From: Helianthus annuus
Taxonomy: Eukaryota > Streptophyta > Magnoliopsida > Asterales > Asteraceae
Direction of reading: 5' to 3'
Length of the DNA stretch: 64,000 bases
NCBI RefSeq assembly: GCF_002127325.2
Contig: NC_035439.2
Coordinates: 144,215,540 to 144,279,539, forward strand
Every line of letters begins with the position of its first letter. Within the stretch, counting starts at the first letter, position 1. The notes beneath the pieces were generated by a model. The model saw only the letters and a program-made list of their open reading frames with translations, did not search any database and was not told where the DNA came from. A program made the position numbers and the translations under genes. Positions 21,880 to 33,124 of this stretch are shown here, piece by piece.

Positions 21880-23358
21880 TGTCACGACCCCCGACCCACC
21901 CGGGACGGAATCGGGAGCCGCGAGCAGTCCAGTGGTACCCGTGGTATCTGATTTATGCGGCAGCGGAAGTCTTTTATTACAGGATCTTTTCACCGTAAAA
22001 TACTCGTTTAATATATTATACAAAGTTTTAGGGATAAATTCCCATAATTTACAATCAGTTGATTTCACACAGAAATCATTATTTTCCAAAACATGTTTTA
22101 TTTATTTATTCATAATGAGCCACTTCTCTGAGCTTGTAGTGCTTTACTGCACTTTTCCTGGATCACACAGATCACCTGAAACATGTTTGAAAAAGGTTTT
22201 GTCAGCGGGGAAATACTGAGTGAATCATTCTGTTTTCTAAAACGACCCGTTAGTTATAAATTACAGTATTAAGGGGAATTACAATGTTTCTGATATCAAA
22301 CCAACTACCCACAGTATTTGTCACTCGACCAACCATTGGCTAGCCCATTTGTCCAACGGTGTCTGTGACTGTGGTCAGATCACCCCTTGGCCACCCGTTT
22401 GTCCAAGTGTGACGGGAAATAAGTAATGTATACAAAACCCCACATACCGGCTGTAATATGGTGATTACATAGACTTAATCCCTGTAATTATAACCTTTGA
22501 AAATAACTTGGAGTTTTGTAAACTTACTCACAAACTGAGAGAAAACAGTTTAAAAAGAAGAATGACTCACATTGCAGATTAACGAGCAATAGATAAGCCT
22601 ACTGATTAGCCTTGATTAACCTAAACTAACACAATGCACACACAGGCAGGTTAGTAACTAATACAGCAGTTACGTCAATTCACGAGATTAAAACCCTCAT
22701 AACGATTAATCAGTGCGATACTCGATAATTCAATCGGATTCACAACGAATAACAGAGCATAGTCCGAATTCGAACAGCACTCTAATATTCAAGTCGAAAT
22801 CACGACGAATAATCAAAGTACAAGCTCAATTGAGCAGCACCCGGATTATTGTTGGATAGTTATAATCGATCGGACGTTGAATCGTAATAGCGATCGAGTT
22901 ATTACCCTGATTGTGGCAGCACCTCGTGATTAGTGTGTGTGTGTGTTGGATGTTTCTGTAATAACTCAGTCTACGTAACTCGAATTTCCGTCGTTCCAAA
23001 GACAGATTTCAAGTTCCAAGGCCTAGTATTTATAGGTGAAATTGGACTCCCCCGCGTGTCGCGGAAGAAGTCGTGACCCCTGTCGCGACTCGCCTGGGGT
23101 GCACATCTAGCCTAGAGTAGCCTTGTCGTGGGTATAGGTCTGTTGAGTTGCCAGTTCGTAAATTTTCAGTTTGTACACGCGTTTTAGAGATAATTATCAA
23201 TTTAGGGTTTAACCCCCTTGAGTTTTATGGGCCCTAATCCTGATTCTGATTATTCTGAAAATATTAGGGTTAGTGCAAAATTACTTGGGTGTCTCAATTA
23301 GGGTTTTCTTATTGACTAATTATTGTCCTAATTATTGATTTTAGTGGCAGTTGTTACA
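21880..23358 (-). repeat. Ty3/gypsy LTR 2 (shared middle LTR)
   Basis: 1479 bp with the same ends as LTR 1 and no difference found by eye. It serves as the 5' LTR of element 1 (primer site on its left) and as the 3' LTR of element 2 (polypurine tract on its right, 23359-23371). There is no target duplication at either edge, which shows it arose by recombination and not by a separate insertion. Confidence 0.95.
23027..23034 (-). promoter_or_regulatory. LTR TATA box
   Basis: Minus-strand TATAAATA within CACCTATAAATACTAGG, the best candidate for the LTR pol II promoter. The equivalent positions are 15333-15340 in LTR 1 and 29506-29513 in LTR 3. As part of the 5' LTR this copy would drive element 1, with transcription starting about 30 bp further left. 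Confidence 0.6.
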
Positions 23359-23394
23359 TCCTCCCCACCTTGAGAAAAATCTCGTCCTCGAGAT

Positions 23395-25315
23395 TTACTG
23401 AAATAGATGAGGGTACTTTCGCTTCATTTCCGATTCCAGTTCCCAAGTGTACTCTGGTCCTCTCTTAGATTCCCATTTGACTTTTACTAGCACTAGTCGT
23501 TTGTGCTTGAGAAACTTGATCTTCCGGTCTTCTATTTGTTAGGGGTTTCTCTACGAATTTCAGCTTTTCATTTACCTCTATATCTTGAAGAGGTACTACT
23601 AGGGATTCGTTTGATAAACATTTCTTGAGATTGGATACATGAAATACATCATGTACTCCAGCTAACTCTTCTGGTAGTTGTAAACGATAAGCTACTGGTC
23701 CTATTCGTTGAATCACGGGGAATGGTCCAACGTACCTTGGACTTAGCTTTCCTTTCTTTCCGAATCGTACTACTCCTTTCCAAGGAGAGACTTTTAAAAG
23801 TACTTTATCTCCTACTTGGAATTCGAGTGGCTTGCGACGATTGTCTGCATAGCTTTTCTGACGATCTCGAGCCGTTTTCAATCTTTCCTTGATCTGAGTT
23901 ATCTTGTCAGTAGTTTCTTGTACAATTTCAGGACCTGATAATTGACTTTCTCCGATTTCTGCCCAACATACTGGAGTTCTGCACTTACGTCCGTACAGTG
24001 CTTCGAATGGTGCAGCTTCGATGCTTGAATGATAACTATTGTTATAGGAGAATTCAATTAATGGCAAATGGCTATCCCAATTACCACCAAGGTCAATTAC
24101 ACATGCTCGGAGCATGTCTTCTAGAGTTTGTATTGTCCTTTCACTCTGTCCGTCTGTTTGTGGATGATAAGCAGTACTTAGATTTAGTCGAGTTCCCATT
24201 GCTTTCTGAAAACTTGTCCAGAAATGAGAAGTAAAACGACTATCTCTATCTGATATAATAGAGAATGGGACTCCATGTAGGGATACTACTTCTTCCACGT
24301 ACAGTTGTGCTAACCTTTCCATGCTAAAGGTTTCTTTCATTGGTAGGAAATGAGCTGACTTGGTTAATCGGTCTACGATTACCCAAATCGCATCATTACC
24401 TTTTCTGGTTCTGGGTAACTTGGTAACAAAATCCATTGTTATGAGTTCCCATTTCCATACAGACATTTCTAACTGTTGTAGTAGTCCTGAAGGTTTCTGG
24501 TGTTCAGCTTTAACTTGTGAACAAGTTAAGCACTTGGATACGTATTCAGCTATATCCTTTTTCATTCCTATCCACCAGAAATTCTTCCTTAAATCTTGAT
24601 ACATTTTATTGTTTCCTGGGTGCATGGTATACCTAGATTTATGGGCTTCTTCTAAAATCTTATTTCTTAACTCTCCTCGCTTAGGTACCCAAATTCGTTT
24701 CTTATGGAATTTCCAAATTCCATCATTTCCTTGTTCTAGTTCTTTTAGGTAACCTTTCATTCCTTCAGCATCATCTTGGATTGCTGTTTTCTGAACTTCT
24801 TTGATTTGTGCCATTAAATCTACTTGTAGATTTATCCTCAGAGCACGGACTCGTTTCTGTTTCTCATGGTACTTACGACTTAAGGCATCTGCAACTACAT
24901 TTGCCTTTCCTTCGTGATATTGGATATCACAGTCGTAATCGCTTAGCATCTCCATCCATCTTCTTTGCCTCATGTTTAACTCTTTTTGCCCAAATATATA
25001 TCTTAAACTCTTATGATCTGTATAAACAGTAAACTTACTTCCATACAGATAATGTCTCCATATCTTAAGGGCAAAAATTATGGCTCCTAATTCTAGATCA
25101 TGAGTCGTATAATTTTCTTCGTGCTTTTTCAATTGTCTAGAAGCATACGCAATTACCTTCTTGCGTTGCATTAACACACATCCATAGCCTAATTTTGAAG
25201 CATCACAATATACTTCAAAATCTTCTGTTCCTTCTAGTAAAGCTAAGATTGGTGCATTCGTCAATCTATGCTTTAAAATCTTAAAGGCTTCTTCTTGTCT
25301 AGGTCCCCCATTCAA
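23395..25315 (-). CDS. Ty3/gypsy pol, RNase H and integrase part, copy 2
   Basis: Exact repeat of 15701-17621 shifted by 7694 bp. The 616-residue open part (23465-25315) is identical in sequence to copy 1, with the same RNase H Asp38, integrase His225/His232/Cys262/Cys265 and DD35E residues, and the same two frame changes (near 25304-25308 and 23535-23537). Sharing both lesions shows the copy was made from an already inactive element rather than by fresh retrotransposition. Confidence 0.92.
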
Positions 25316-27884
25316 ACTTAGCAGCTTTACAGGTTAACTTAGTTAATGGTACGGTTATCTTAGAAAAATCTTTGATAAATCGTCTATAGTATCCAGCTAA
25401 GCCTAGAAAACTTCTTATCTCCATAGCTGTTTGTGGGACTTTCCACTTTGTAATTGCTTCTATCTTAGCAGGATCTACATGGATACCTTCATGATTTACC
25501 ACATGACCTAAGAATTGTACTTCTTGTAGCCAAAATTCACATTTCGAGAATTTGGCATAAAGCTTTTCTTTTCTTAACAAGGTTAAGAGAACGTGTAAGT
25601 GTTCACAATGTTCTTTTTGACTTTTGGAATAAATAAGTATGTCGTCGATGAAAACGATCACAAATTTATCCAAGTATGGTTTACAGATTCGATTCATCAT
25701 GTCCATGAATGCTGCTGGGGCATTTGTTAATCCAAAGGGCATGACTGTAAACTCATAATGACCATACCTAGTTCTGAAGGCAGTTTTAGGTATGTCTTCT
25801 TCTTGTACCTTCAACTGATGATATCCAGATCTTAAATCTATCTTAGAGAAATACCTAGCTCCTTGCAATTGATCAAAAAGATCATCAATCCTAGGTAGTG
25901 GGTATCGATTCTTAATCGTAACCTTATACAATTCTCTATAATCGATACACATTCTCATCGATCCATCTTTCTTTTTCACAAACAATACTGGTGCACCCCA
26001 AGGGGATGAACTCGGTTGTATGAATCCTTTGCTTAATAATTCATCTAATTGCTTTTTCAATTCTAGCATTTCGGTAGGTGCTAATCTATATGGTGCTTTG
26101 GCTATTGGTGCAGTACCTGGAATTAAATGAATTCTAAACTCTACTTCTCTATCAGGTAGTAACCCAGGTAATTCTTCTGGAAAAACGTCTGGGTATTCTG
26201 AGACTATTGGAATATCCTGAAGTTCCTTATCTTTAGTGTTAATGTTTACTGAAATCATATACACCATTTCCTGCTTTTTCGAATAGCTTGCCAATTTCAT
26301 TACTGAGATAAATTTCAGTGGCCTTCGAGGTTTATCTCCAGTGATTAAAATTACTTCTCCTGTAGGGGTTTGAATTTCTACTGCATTTTTGTCACATAGG
26401 ATTCGTGCATGGTTGGCTATTAACCAATCCATTCCTAATACTACATCGAATCCGGCTAAATTCATTGGTAACAGATTTGCAGAAAACTTATGGCCTAATA
26501 GTTCTATTTTTCCTTCTTGCCAGATTTTATCTATGTTTACAGAATTTCCTTCTGCGGTTTCAACTGTGAAAATTTGCCTAAGAGTGGTTAACGGTAACTT
26601 AAGAGCTTGACAAAATGAAGTATTAATAAAACTTTGGTTCGCACCAGAGTCAAATAATACTTTTGCAAATACGTCATGTACTAGGAACGTACCAGCTATC
26701 ACATCTGGAATGAGTTCGGCCTCTTGAGTGGTCAGCTGGAATGCACGCGCATTTTTCTTGGTTGCTCCTTCAGCGGGTTTAGCTTTGTTGTCTACTGGTT
26801 TAGCTAGCTTAGGACATTCGGATTGAAAATGTCCCATTTCTCTGCAGTTATAACAAATTCTTGTTTTCTTCCTGCAGTCTTCTTCACGATGTCCTTTTGC
26901 CTTGCAAAAATTGCAAACTATATTGCATTGTCCATAATGCTTCTTTTTGCAATTTCTGCAGAAAGGAGGTGATGAGGATTGCCCTGTTCCTCTTTTCTTG
27001 GTATTACCCATACGAAATCCTTGGGTAATCTTCTGAGCTATTTCCTTCTTCCGGCCTTCCTCTCTTGTGCGTACCAATTCATCTGTTAGGGTATTAGCTA
27101 ATTCTACAGCATCGTCAATGGTACGAGGTCTCGCAGCTTTAACGATGTTTCGGATTTCACTAATTAACCCCCAGATGTAACGGGAAATGAGTACCGGTTC
27201 TGGCGAAGCCAGTGTTGGCACCACCCTTGCGTATTCAAAGAATGTCGAAGTATAGCCCCGACAATCTACCCATGTCATGCGGTGACTTAGGAATTCGTTT
27301 GCCATTTGATCTTTTTCATATTCGGGACAGAATTTTCTTTCTCCAAGATTCTTAAATTCTTCCCAACTCATGGCATAGGCTATCCTTCTCCCTTTTGCCT
27401 GGAGGACCGTGTTGCACCATTCTAGTGCTCCTTCTTTGAACAGATTTGATGCATACATCACTTGATCCTCTTCGGCACATTTGCTTATTGCAATTACTGC
27501 CTCGGTTTGCTCTAACCAACGCAGTGTTGCAGTTGCCCCTTCATTACCTGCAAATTCTGCGGGTTTGCAAGCAAGAAATTCTTTGTAAGTGCAACCAGGC
27601 GTTGCAGCTTTTATTCTCTTAGGGAGTGGGGCCTGTTGCGGATCATGATCGTCATGATTGCCGCCTCCATTTATGCTGTTACTGCCGTTATCTTCCGGAA
27701 TACGTTTACTAGGAATTAATTGTGGTTCGGCAGGTTTTTGAATAGCAGCCACAATTTCTGGAATAGCATGGGCTATTCCTTGGGCGATAAAGTGCTCTAT
27801 ATCTTGTCGGGTGATATATTGATCTTCTGGTTCTTGCTCAGATTGATTTACTTCATTAATTGGTTCATTGTTAGCGTTTTCCAT
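25299..27884 (-). CDS. Ty3/gypsy gag-protease-reverse transcriptase, copy 2
   Basis: 861 codons like the frame at 17605-20190. The only amino-acid change found is Gly205 to Trp in the capsid (codon near 27270, ...CTACCCATGTC versus CTACCCCTGTC on the plus strand). A neutral A/G difference lies just upstream of the start (20208 versus 27902). The knuckles, DSGA protease and FIDD site are unchanged. Its transcript would lack a 5' LTR and primer site because the DNA to its right is the duplicated flank, so this copy cannot replicate by itself. Confidence 0.93.
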   Translation of the reverse strand: MENANNEPINEVNQSEQEPEDQYITRQDIEHFIAQGIAHAIPEIVAAIQKPAEPQLIPSKRIPEDNGSNSINGGGNHDDHDPQQAPLPKRIKAATPGCTYKEFLACKPAEFAGNEGATATLRWLEQTEAVIAISKCAEEDQVMYASNLFKEGALEWCNTVLQAKGRRIAYAMSWEEFKNLGERKFCPEYEKDQMANEFLSHRMTWVDCRGYTSTFFEYARVVPTLASPEPVLISRYIWGLISEIRNIVKAARPRTIDDAVELANTLTDELVRTREEGRKKEIAQKITQGFRMGNTKKRGTGQSSSPPFCRNCKKKHYGQCNIVCNFCKAKGHREEDCRKKTRICYNCREMGHFQSECPKLAKPVDNKAKPAEGATKKNARAFQLTTQEAELIPDVIAGTFLVHDVFAKVLFDSGANQSFINTSFCQALKLPLTTLRQIFTVETAEGNSVNIDKIWQEGKIELLGHKFSANLLPMNLAGFDVVLGMDWLIANHARILCDKNAVEIQTPTGEVILITGDKPRRPLKFISVMKLASYSKKQEMVYMISVNINTKDKELQDIPIVSEYPDVFPEELPGLLPDREVEFRIHLIPGTAPIAKAPYRLAPTEMLELKKQLDELLSKGFIQPSSSPWGAPVLFVKKKDGSMRMCIDYRELYKVTIKNRYPLPRIDDLFDQLQGARYFSKIDLRSGYHQLKVQEEDIPKTAFRTRYGHYEFTVMPFGLTNAPAAFMDMMNRICKPYLDKFVIVFIDDILIYSKSQKEHCEHLHVLLTLLRKEKLYAKFSKCEFWLQEVQFLGHVVNHEGIHVDPAKIEAITKWKVPQTAMEIRSFLGLAGYYRRFIKDFSKITVPLTKLTCKAAKFEWGT

Positions 27885-28002
27885 CTGCTAATTAGTAGGA
27901 ATTTATTAGTGTCTAACTTATTAATAACAATTTAGCACAGATGAATACATAAATTACTACAACATACAAACATAACCAAAATTGTCGATTTCTCGAATTT
28001 AT
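27885..28002 (-). other. Truncated leader and rearrangement junction
   Basis: The leader of copy 2 follows copy 1 to 27996 (GTCGATTTCTCGA), then changes to ATTTATCCTTTTTGTACTTG, the left flank of the locus. In the original flank, AATTTAT (13812-13818) and CCTTTTTG (13828) are separated by 9 bp that are absent here. The join therefore uses a few bases of microhomology or carries a 9 bp deletion. The extra ORF, leader ORF, primer site and 5' LTR are missing from copy 2. Confidence 0.85.
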
Positions 28003-28360
28003 CCTTTTTGTACTTGATTTAATCTCCACCATAGATTAAATGAATAGATAGCGGAGATGATATTTTCTTGGGTTTCTTATCTCACCAAGGTTTTCATTTT
28101 ATCCTTTCTATATACATATATATTCCTTCCACTATTTATAGATACAAAATACTATTACATTTTAAAAATTTTACGACAAATAATGCTAAATATTTGTATG
28201 AGATAATCATTCCAATTAGAAACATGTGAATAACATTAAAACCATAGTATAGAACAACATAATCTTTCTTTTCTTAAATGAGTAAACTGCGGTTTACGTT
28301 CCTGTGGTTTATTCCTACCGACACTTTTCAACCCTAGTTTCAAAATCCGTCAATTTTACC
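28003..28360. repeat. Left flank of Ty3 locus, copy 2
   Basis: Repeat of 13828-14185 including the MULE-like terminal repeat and the TTACC next to the LTR. No difference was found by eye. Its presence between element 2 and LTR 3 is the main anomaly of the locus. Confidence 0.92.
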
Positions 28361-29837
28361 TGTCACGACCCCCGACCCACCCGGGACGGAATCGGGAGCC
28401 GCGAGCAGTCCAGTGGTACCCGTGGTATCTGATTTATGCGGCAGCGGAAGTCTTTTATTACAGGATCTTTTCACCGTAAAATACTCGTTTAATATATTAT
28501 ACAAAGTTTTAGGGATAAATTCCCATAATTTACAATCAGTTGATTTCACACAGAAATCATTATTTTCCAAAACATGTTTTATTTATTTATTCATAATGAG
28601 CCACTTCTCTGAGCTTGTAGTGCTTTACTGCACTTTTCCTGGATCACACAGATCACCTGAAACATGTTTGAAAAAGGTTTTGTCAGCGGGGAAATACTGA
28701 GTGAATCATTCTGTTTTCTAAAACGACCCGTTAGTTATAAATTACAGTATTAAGGGGAATTACAATGTTTCTGATATCAAACCAACTACCCACAGTATTT
28801 GTCACTCGACCAACCATTGGCTAGCCCATTTGTCCAACGGTGTCTGTGACTGTGGTCAGATCACCCCTTGGCCACCCGTTTGTCCAAGTGTGACGGGAAA
28901 TAAGTAATGTATACAAAACCCCACATACCGGCTGTAATATGGTGATTACATAGACTTAATCCCTGTAATTATAACCTTTGAAAATAACTTGGAGTTTTGT
29001 AAACTTACTCACAAACTGAGAGAAAACAGTTTAAAAAGAAGAATGACTCGCATTGCAGATTAACGAGCAATAGATAAGCCTACTGATTAGCCTTGATTAA
29101 CCTAAACTAACACAATGCACACACAGGCAGGTTAGTAACTAATACAGCAGTTACGTCAATTCACGAGATTAAAACCCTCACAACGATTAATCAGTGCGAT
29201 ACTCGATAATTCAAACGGATTCACAACGAATAACAGAGCATAGTCTGAATTCGAACAGCACTCTAATATTCAAGTCGAAATCACGACGAATAATCAAAGT
29301 ACAAGCTCAATTGAGCAGCACCCGGATTATTGTTGGATAGTTATAATCGATCGGACGTTGAATCGTAATAGCGATCGAGTTATTACCCTGATTGTGGCAG
29401 CACCTCGTGATTAGTGTGTGTGTGTTGGATGTTTCTGTAATAACTCAGTCTACGTAACTCGAATTTCCGTCGTTCCAAAGACAGATTTCAAGTTCCAAGG
29501 CCTAGTATTTATAGGTGAAATTGGACTCCCCCGCGTGTCGCGGAAGAAGTCGTGACCCCTGTCGCGACTCGCCTGGGGTGCACATCTAGCCTAGAGTAGC
29601 CTTGTCGTGGGTATAGGTCTGCTGAGTTGCCAGTTCGTAAATTTTCAGTTTGTACACGCGTTTTAGAGATAATTATCAATTTAGGGTTTAACCCCCTTGA
29701 GTTTTAGGGGCCCTAATCCTGATTCTGATTATTCTGAAAATATTAGGGTTAGTGCAAAATTACTTGGGTGTCTCAATTAGGGTTTTCTTATTGACTAATT
29801 ATTGTCCTAATTATCGATTTTAGTGGCAGTTGTTACA
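28361..29837 (-). repeat. Ty3/gypsy LTR 3
   Basis: 1477 bp with the same ends, followed by TTACC and the true right flank. Against LTR 1 and 2 I count seven substitutions and one missing GT pair, all in the second half (from about 29048 on). The first ~690 bp show none. Flanked by TTACC on both sides and without internal DNA attached, it has the form of a solo LTR. Confidence 0.93.
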
Positions 29838-29842
29838 TTACC
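29838..29842. repeat. Target-site duplication TTACC (right)
   Basis: Partner of 14181-14185. It is followed by a C homopolymer and then by the resumed MULE-like terminal repeat. Confidence 0.88.
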
Positions 29843-30167
29843 CCCCCCCCCCCGATGTTTCCAAAATGCATCAATATAACCCCCTGCTGCCTAATTGCAT
29901 CATATTTCTATTCGTTTGAATGTGAAATGATAGTTATACCATTTTGCTTTACAGCTTTGTGGTTTCTAATGACTGATAATTTAAGACTCTGGATAAGTTT
30001 AATGATTCCCGCTGAAATGTTTTTAAATCACCTATATTAACTACCCATTACTAGCATGACTACCAATACTAGTATACCTACCAAAACATTATATAAGTAT
30101 ATAATAGTAACATTAATGCACCATTACTACTAATACATTATACTAAGTATTTTAAATCACCTAAGTT
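29843..30167. other. Interior of the MULE-like element, left part
   Basis: A C homopolymer leads into GATGTTTCCAAAATGCATCAATATAACCCC, the remainder of the left terminal repeat. AT-rich unique DNA follows. The 61-codon plus frame at 29855-30040 has no similarity. Confidence 0.5.
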
Positions 30168-31765
30168 TGACCCTACAAAGTTAAATGACCAATTGAAGAC
30201 TAGAATTACACAATGTACCATTAACTATGACCCTGCAAATTCAAAAGACCTGTTATAGCCTTAAATCACACAATGTACCATTAACTTTGACCCTGCAAAG
30301 TCAAATGACCCATTACAACCTTAAAGTCACACAATGTACTTATGTACCATTACAGTTTAACCTTGCAAAGTCAAACCATCCATTATAGTCTTATACAAGT
30401 ATTTTAAATCACCTAAGTTTGACCCTGCAAAGTCAAATGACCCATTCAAGACTATAAGTACACAATGTACCCTTAAGTTTGACCCTGCAAAGTCAAATGA
30501 CTCACTACAACCTTAAATCACACAATTTACCATTAAATTTGACCATGCAAAGTCAAAAGACCAATTCAGGACTAGAATTACATTAATGAACCATTAAGTT
30601 TGACCCTGCAAAGTCAAATGACCCATTCAAGCCTTGAATTACACAAGGAATCATTAAGTTAAATGATCATTCTGTTTTGACCATCCTATTCAAAAAATGT
30701 CCATTTGGCAAAGTCAAATGACAATTCTGTTTGACCCTGCAAAGTCAATAGCCCTTAACTAAATCATATTAGCATTATGTTTAACCCTGCAAAGTCAAAT
30801 TAGCATGTTGTTTGACCATAATTAAGTTAAATGGCCATTTTGCAAAGTCAAGACTATAAGTACACAATGTACCCTTAAGTTTGACCCAGCAAAGTCAAAT
30901 GACTCACTACAACCTTAAATCACACAATGTACCATTAAATTTGACCATGCAAAGTCAAAAGACCAATTCAGGACTAGAATTACACTAATGAACCATTAAG
31001 TTTGACCCTGCAAAGTCATATGACCCACTCAAGCCTTAAATTACACAAGGAATCATTAAGTTAAATGATCATTCTGTTTTGACCATCCTATTCAAAAAAT
31101 GTCCATTTGGCAAAGTCAAATGACAATTCTGTTTGACCCTGCAAAGTCAATAGCCCGTAATTAAATCATATTAGCATTATGTTTAACCCTGCAAAGTCAA
31201 ATTAGCATGTTGTTTGACTATAATTAAGTTAAATGGCCATTTTGCAAAGTCAAGACTATAAGTACACAATGTACCCTTAATTTTGACCCTGCAAAGTCAA
31301 ATGACTCCCTACAAACTTAAATCACACAATGTACCATTAAATTTGACCATGCAAAGTCAAAAGACCAATTTAGGACTAGAATTACATTAATGAACCATTA
31401 AGTTTGACCCTGCAAAGTCAAATGACCCATTCAAGCCTTGAATTACACAAGGAATCATTAAGTTAAATGATCATTCTGTTTTGACCATCCTATTCAAAAA
31501 ATGTCCATTTGGCAAAGTCAAATAACAATTCTGTTTGACCCTGCAAAGTCAATAGCCCGTAATTAAATCATATTAGCATTATGTTTAACCCTGCAAAGTC
31601 AAATTAGCATGTTGTTTGACCATAATTAAGTTAAATGGCCATTTTGCAAAGTTAAATGGCCATAATTACGTCAAATGCCATTCTGTTTGACCCTGAAAAG
31701 TTAAATTAGCATTATGTTTGAGCATAATTAATTCATACCCATTCTATTTGACCATGCAAAGTCAA
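30168..31765. repeat. TTTGACC...GCAAAGTCAAA satellite array
   Basis: About 1.6 kb built of degenerate units, mostly 60-70 bp, each centred on TTTGACCCTGCAAAGTCAAA. That core is an imperfect palindrome that places TTGAC (the W-box core bound by WRKY proteins) on both strands. About 24 GCAAAGTCA words were counted by eye in the array. Between 30447 and 31652 the units are organised into a 402 bp higher-order repeat. No protein is encoded. It lies inside the MULE-like element. Confidence 0.9.
30447..31652. repeat. 402 bp higher-order repeat, 3 copies
   Basis: CAAGACTATAAGTACACAAT occurs at 30447, 30849 and 31251, exactly 402 bp apart each time, and the intervening sequence repeats with scattered single-base differences (for example ACCCTGCAAAG versus ACCCAGCAAAG). 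Each copy holds about six to eight of the basic units. Confidence 0.92.
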
Positions 31766-31792
31766 TCATTGGAAACACAATCTCCTTTTTAA

Positions 31793-31987
31793 TACATGAA
31801 CCAGAGAACTACAAGCTATCCTAAACTCCCTCCAATTCTACGCATTTGTACAAGCTATCCTAAACATTATGGACACAACCTCTTTTTAAAACATGAACCA
31901 AAGAACTACCAAGCTATCCAAAACTCCCTGCATTTCTACGCATTTGTACAAGCTATCCTAAACATAGGGGACACAGCCTCTTGTACA
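31793..31987. repeat. Tandem duplication, 2 x ~97 bp, then CA repeat
   Basis: ACATGAACCAGAGAACTAC at 31794 recurs as ACATGAACCAAAGAACTAC at 31891, with CAAGCTATCC and TACGCATTTGTAC words in both. A short (CA)n lies just after, near 32008-32030. One more GCAAAGTCAAA word is at about 32070. Confidence 0.75.
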
Positions 31988-32079
31988 GGTAACCCCACAA
32001 CCCATACACACACACACACACACACTCATATACACAGACACACAAATAATATATTTCTCACATTTAACCCTGCAAAGTC

Positions 32080-33124
32080 AAATTATTTTGACATGAGCAC
32101 TAGAAGATGAGACAATCACATTTGACCCTGATCACATTTGAAGATTTTGTGTTTGTGCAACATGATTCTTGATATTCAACTAATCAAATATGAACAGGCA
32201 AAACAATAATTCAACCATCACTCATGTTCAACCATTATCCATAAACTAATAAACCGTTCATCAACTATCATTACATAAATACCGAATGGTCTTGGTAAAA
32301 ATTACTTACTTTTAACACCAAGACCACCAAAAACTATTACAGTACTTACTGTTAAGTTAACCTAGCTATTAAATATGCATCATTGTTGTAGATAGTTTAT
32401 CCTCTGTTGTCGCCCATCGCAGGTCCAAGATCGGCATGTCAAGGATTGGATTACCGAATACTAGTGCAACCACGTGAATGACCACACATGTGAGGGTCAA
32501 GTGGACCCTCACTTCAACTAAAGAATTCAGGAAAAACGTGTGATGTAATACTTAATACATGAAATCAGTGACCATCGAACCACTGAATGATCAGTAAATT
32601 GAAACATAAATAAATGACTAGTGAACCAATATTAACACTAAATCTACACGTAATCAACAAAATTAAAACATAAATAACACTTACCATTAAGCTAGTTACA
32701 CTTACTATTAAACCATAATCCATCGACATAAATAGTAAACCCTGATTACTACATTAAACATAAGTCACTCAAAATCAGTCTACCATCCTAAGATTAGATC
32801 CAAAATCATTATATTGAATCAAGATTATATCAAAATCAGTCAACTGTAATGATTGAAGTAGAATATACCTCTAATGGCTTTCAAAACATTCCTCATCATG
32901 TTTCTGAATGACATGATTTTAATCGTAGTAGGGAAGACGAGTTGCAGGTGAGCTTCGGTGGTTGGAATCATTTGCCGAAAGTATTTACGTGTGAGTGAGA
33001 ATGCGAGGGTGTAAAAATCATTGGGTTAAGAAAAGGGGGTGGTAATTAATCTAAGTAATTAAAGGAGGTGAAATGACTGTTTTGCCTTTGCACCATTAAT
33101 GAGTAACGTTGACATTGAACGACG
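32080..33124. other. Interior of the MULE-like element, right part
   Basis: No coding region recognised. The stretch 32390-32530 (GTCGCCCATCGCAGGTCC..., GGATTGGATTACCG) has higher GC and could be a captured fragment, but I cannot identify it. The right terminal repeat starts at about 33125. Confidence 0.4.

Noticed and set aside
30168..31765. CRISPR-like array
   Set aside because: Units are contiguous and degenerate with related spacers, there are no cas genes, and the genome is eukaryotic; it is a satellite.
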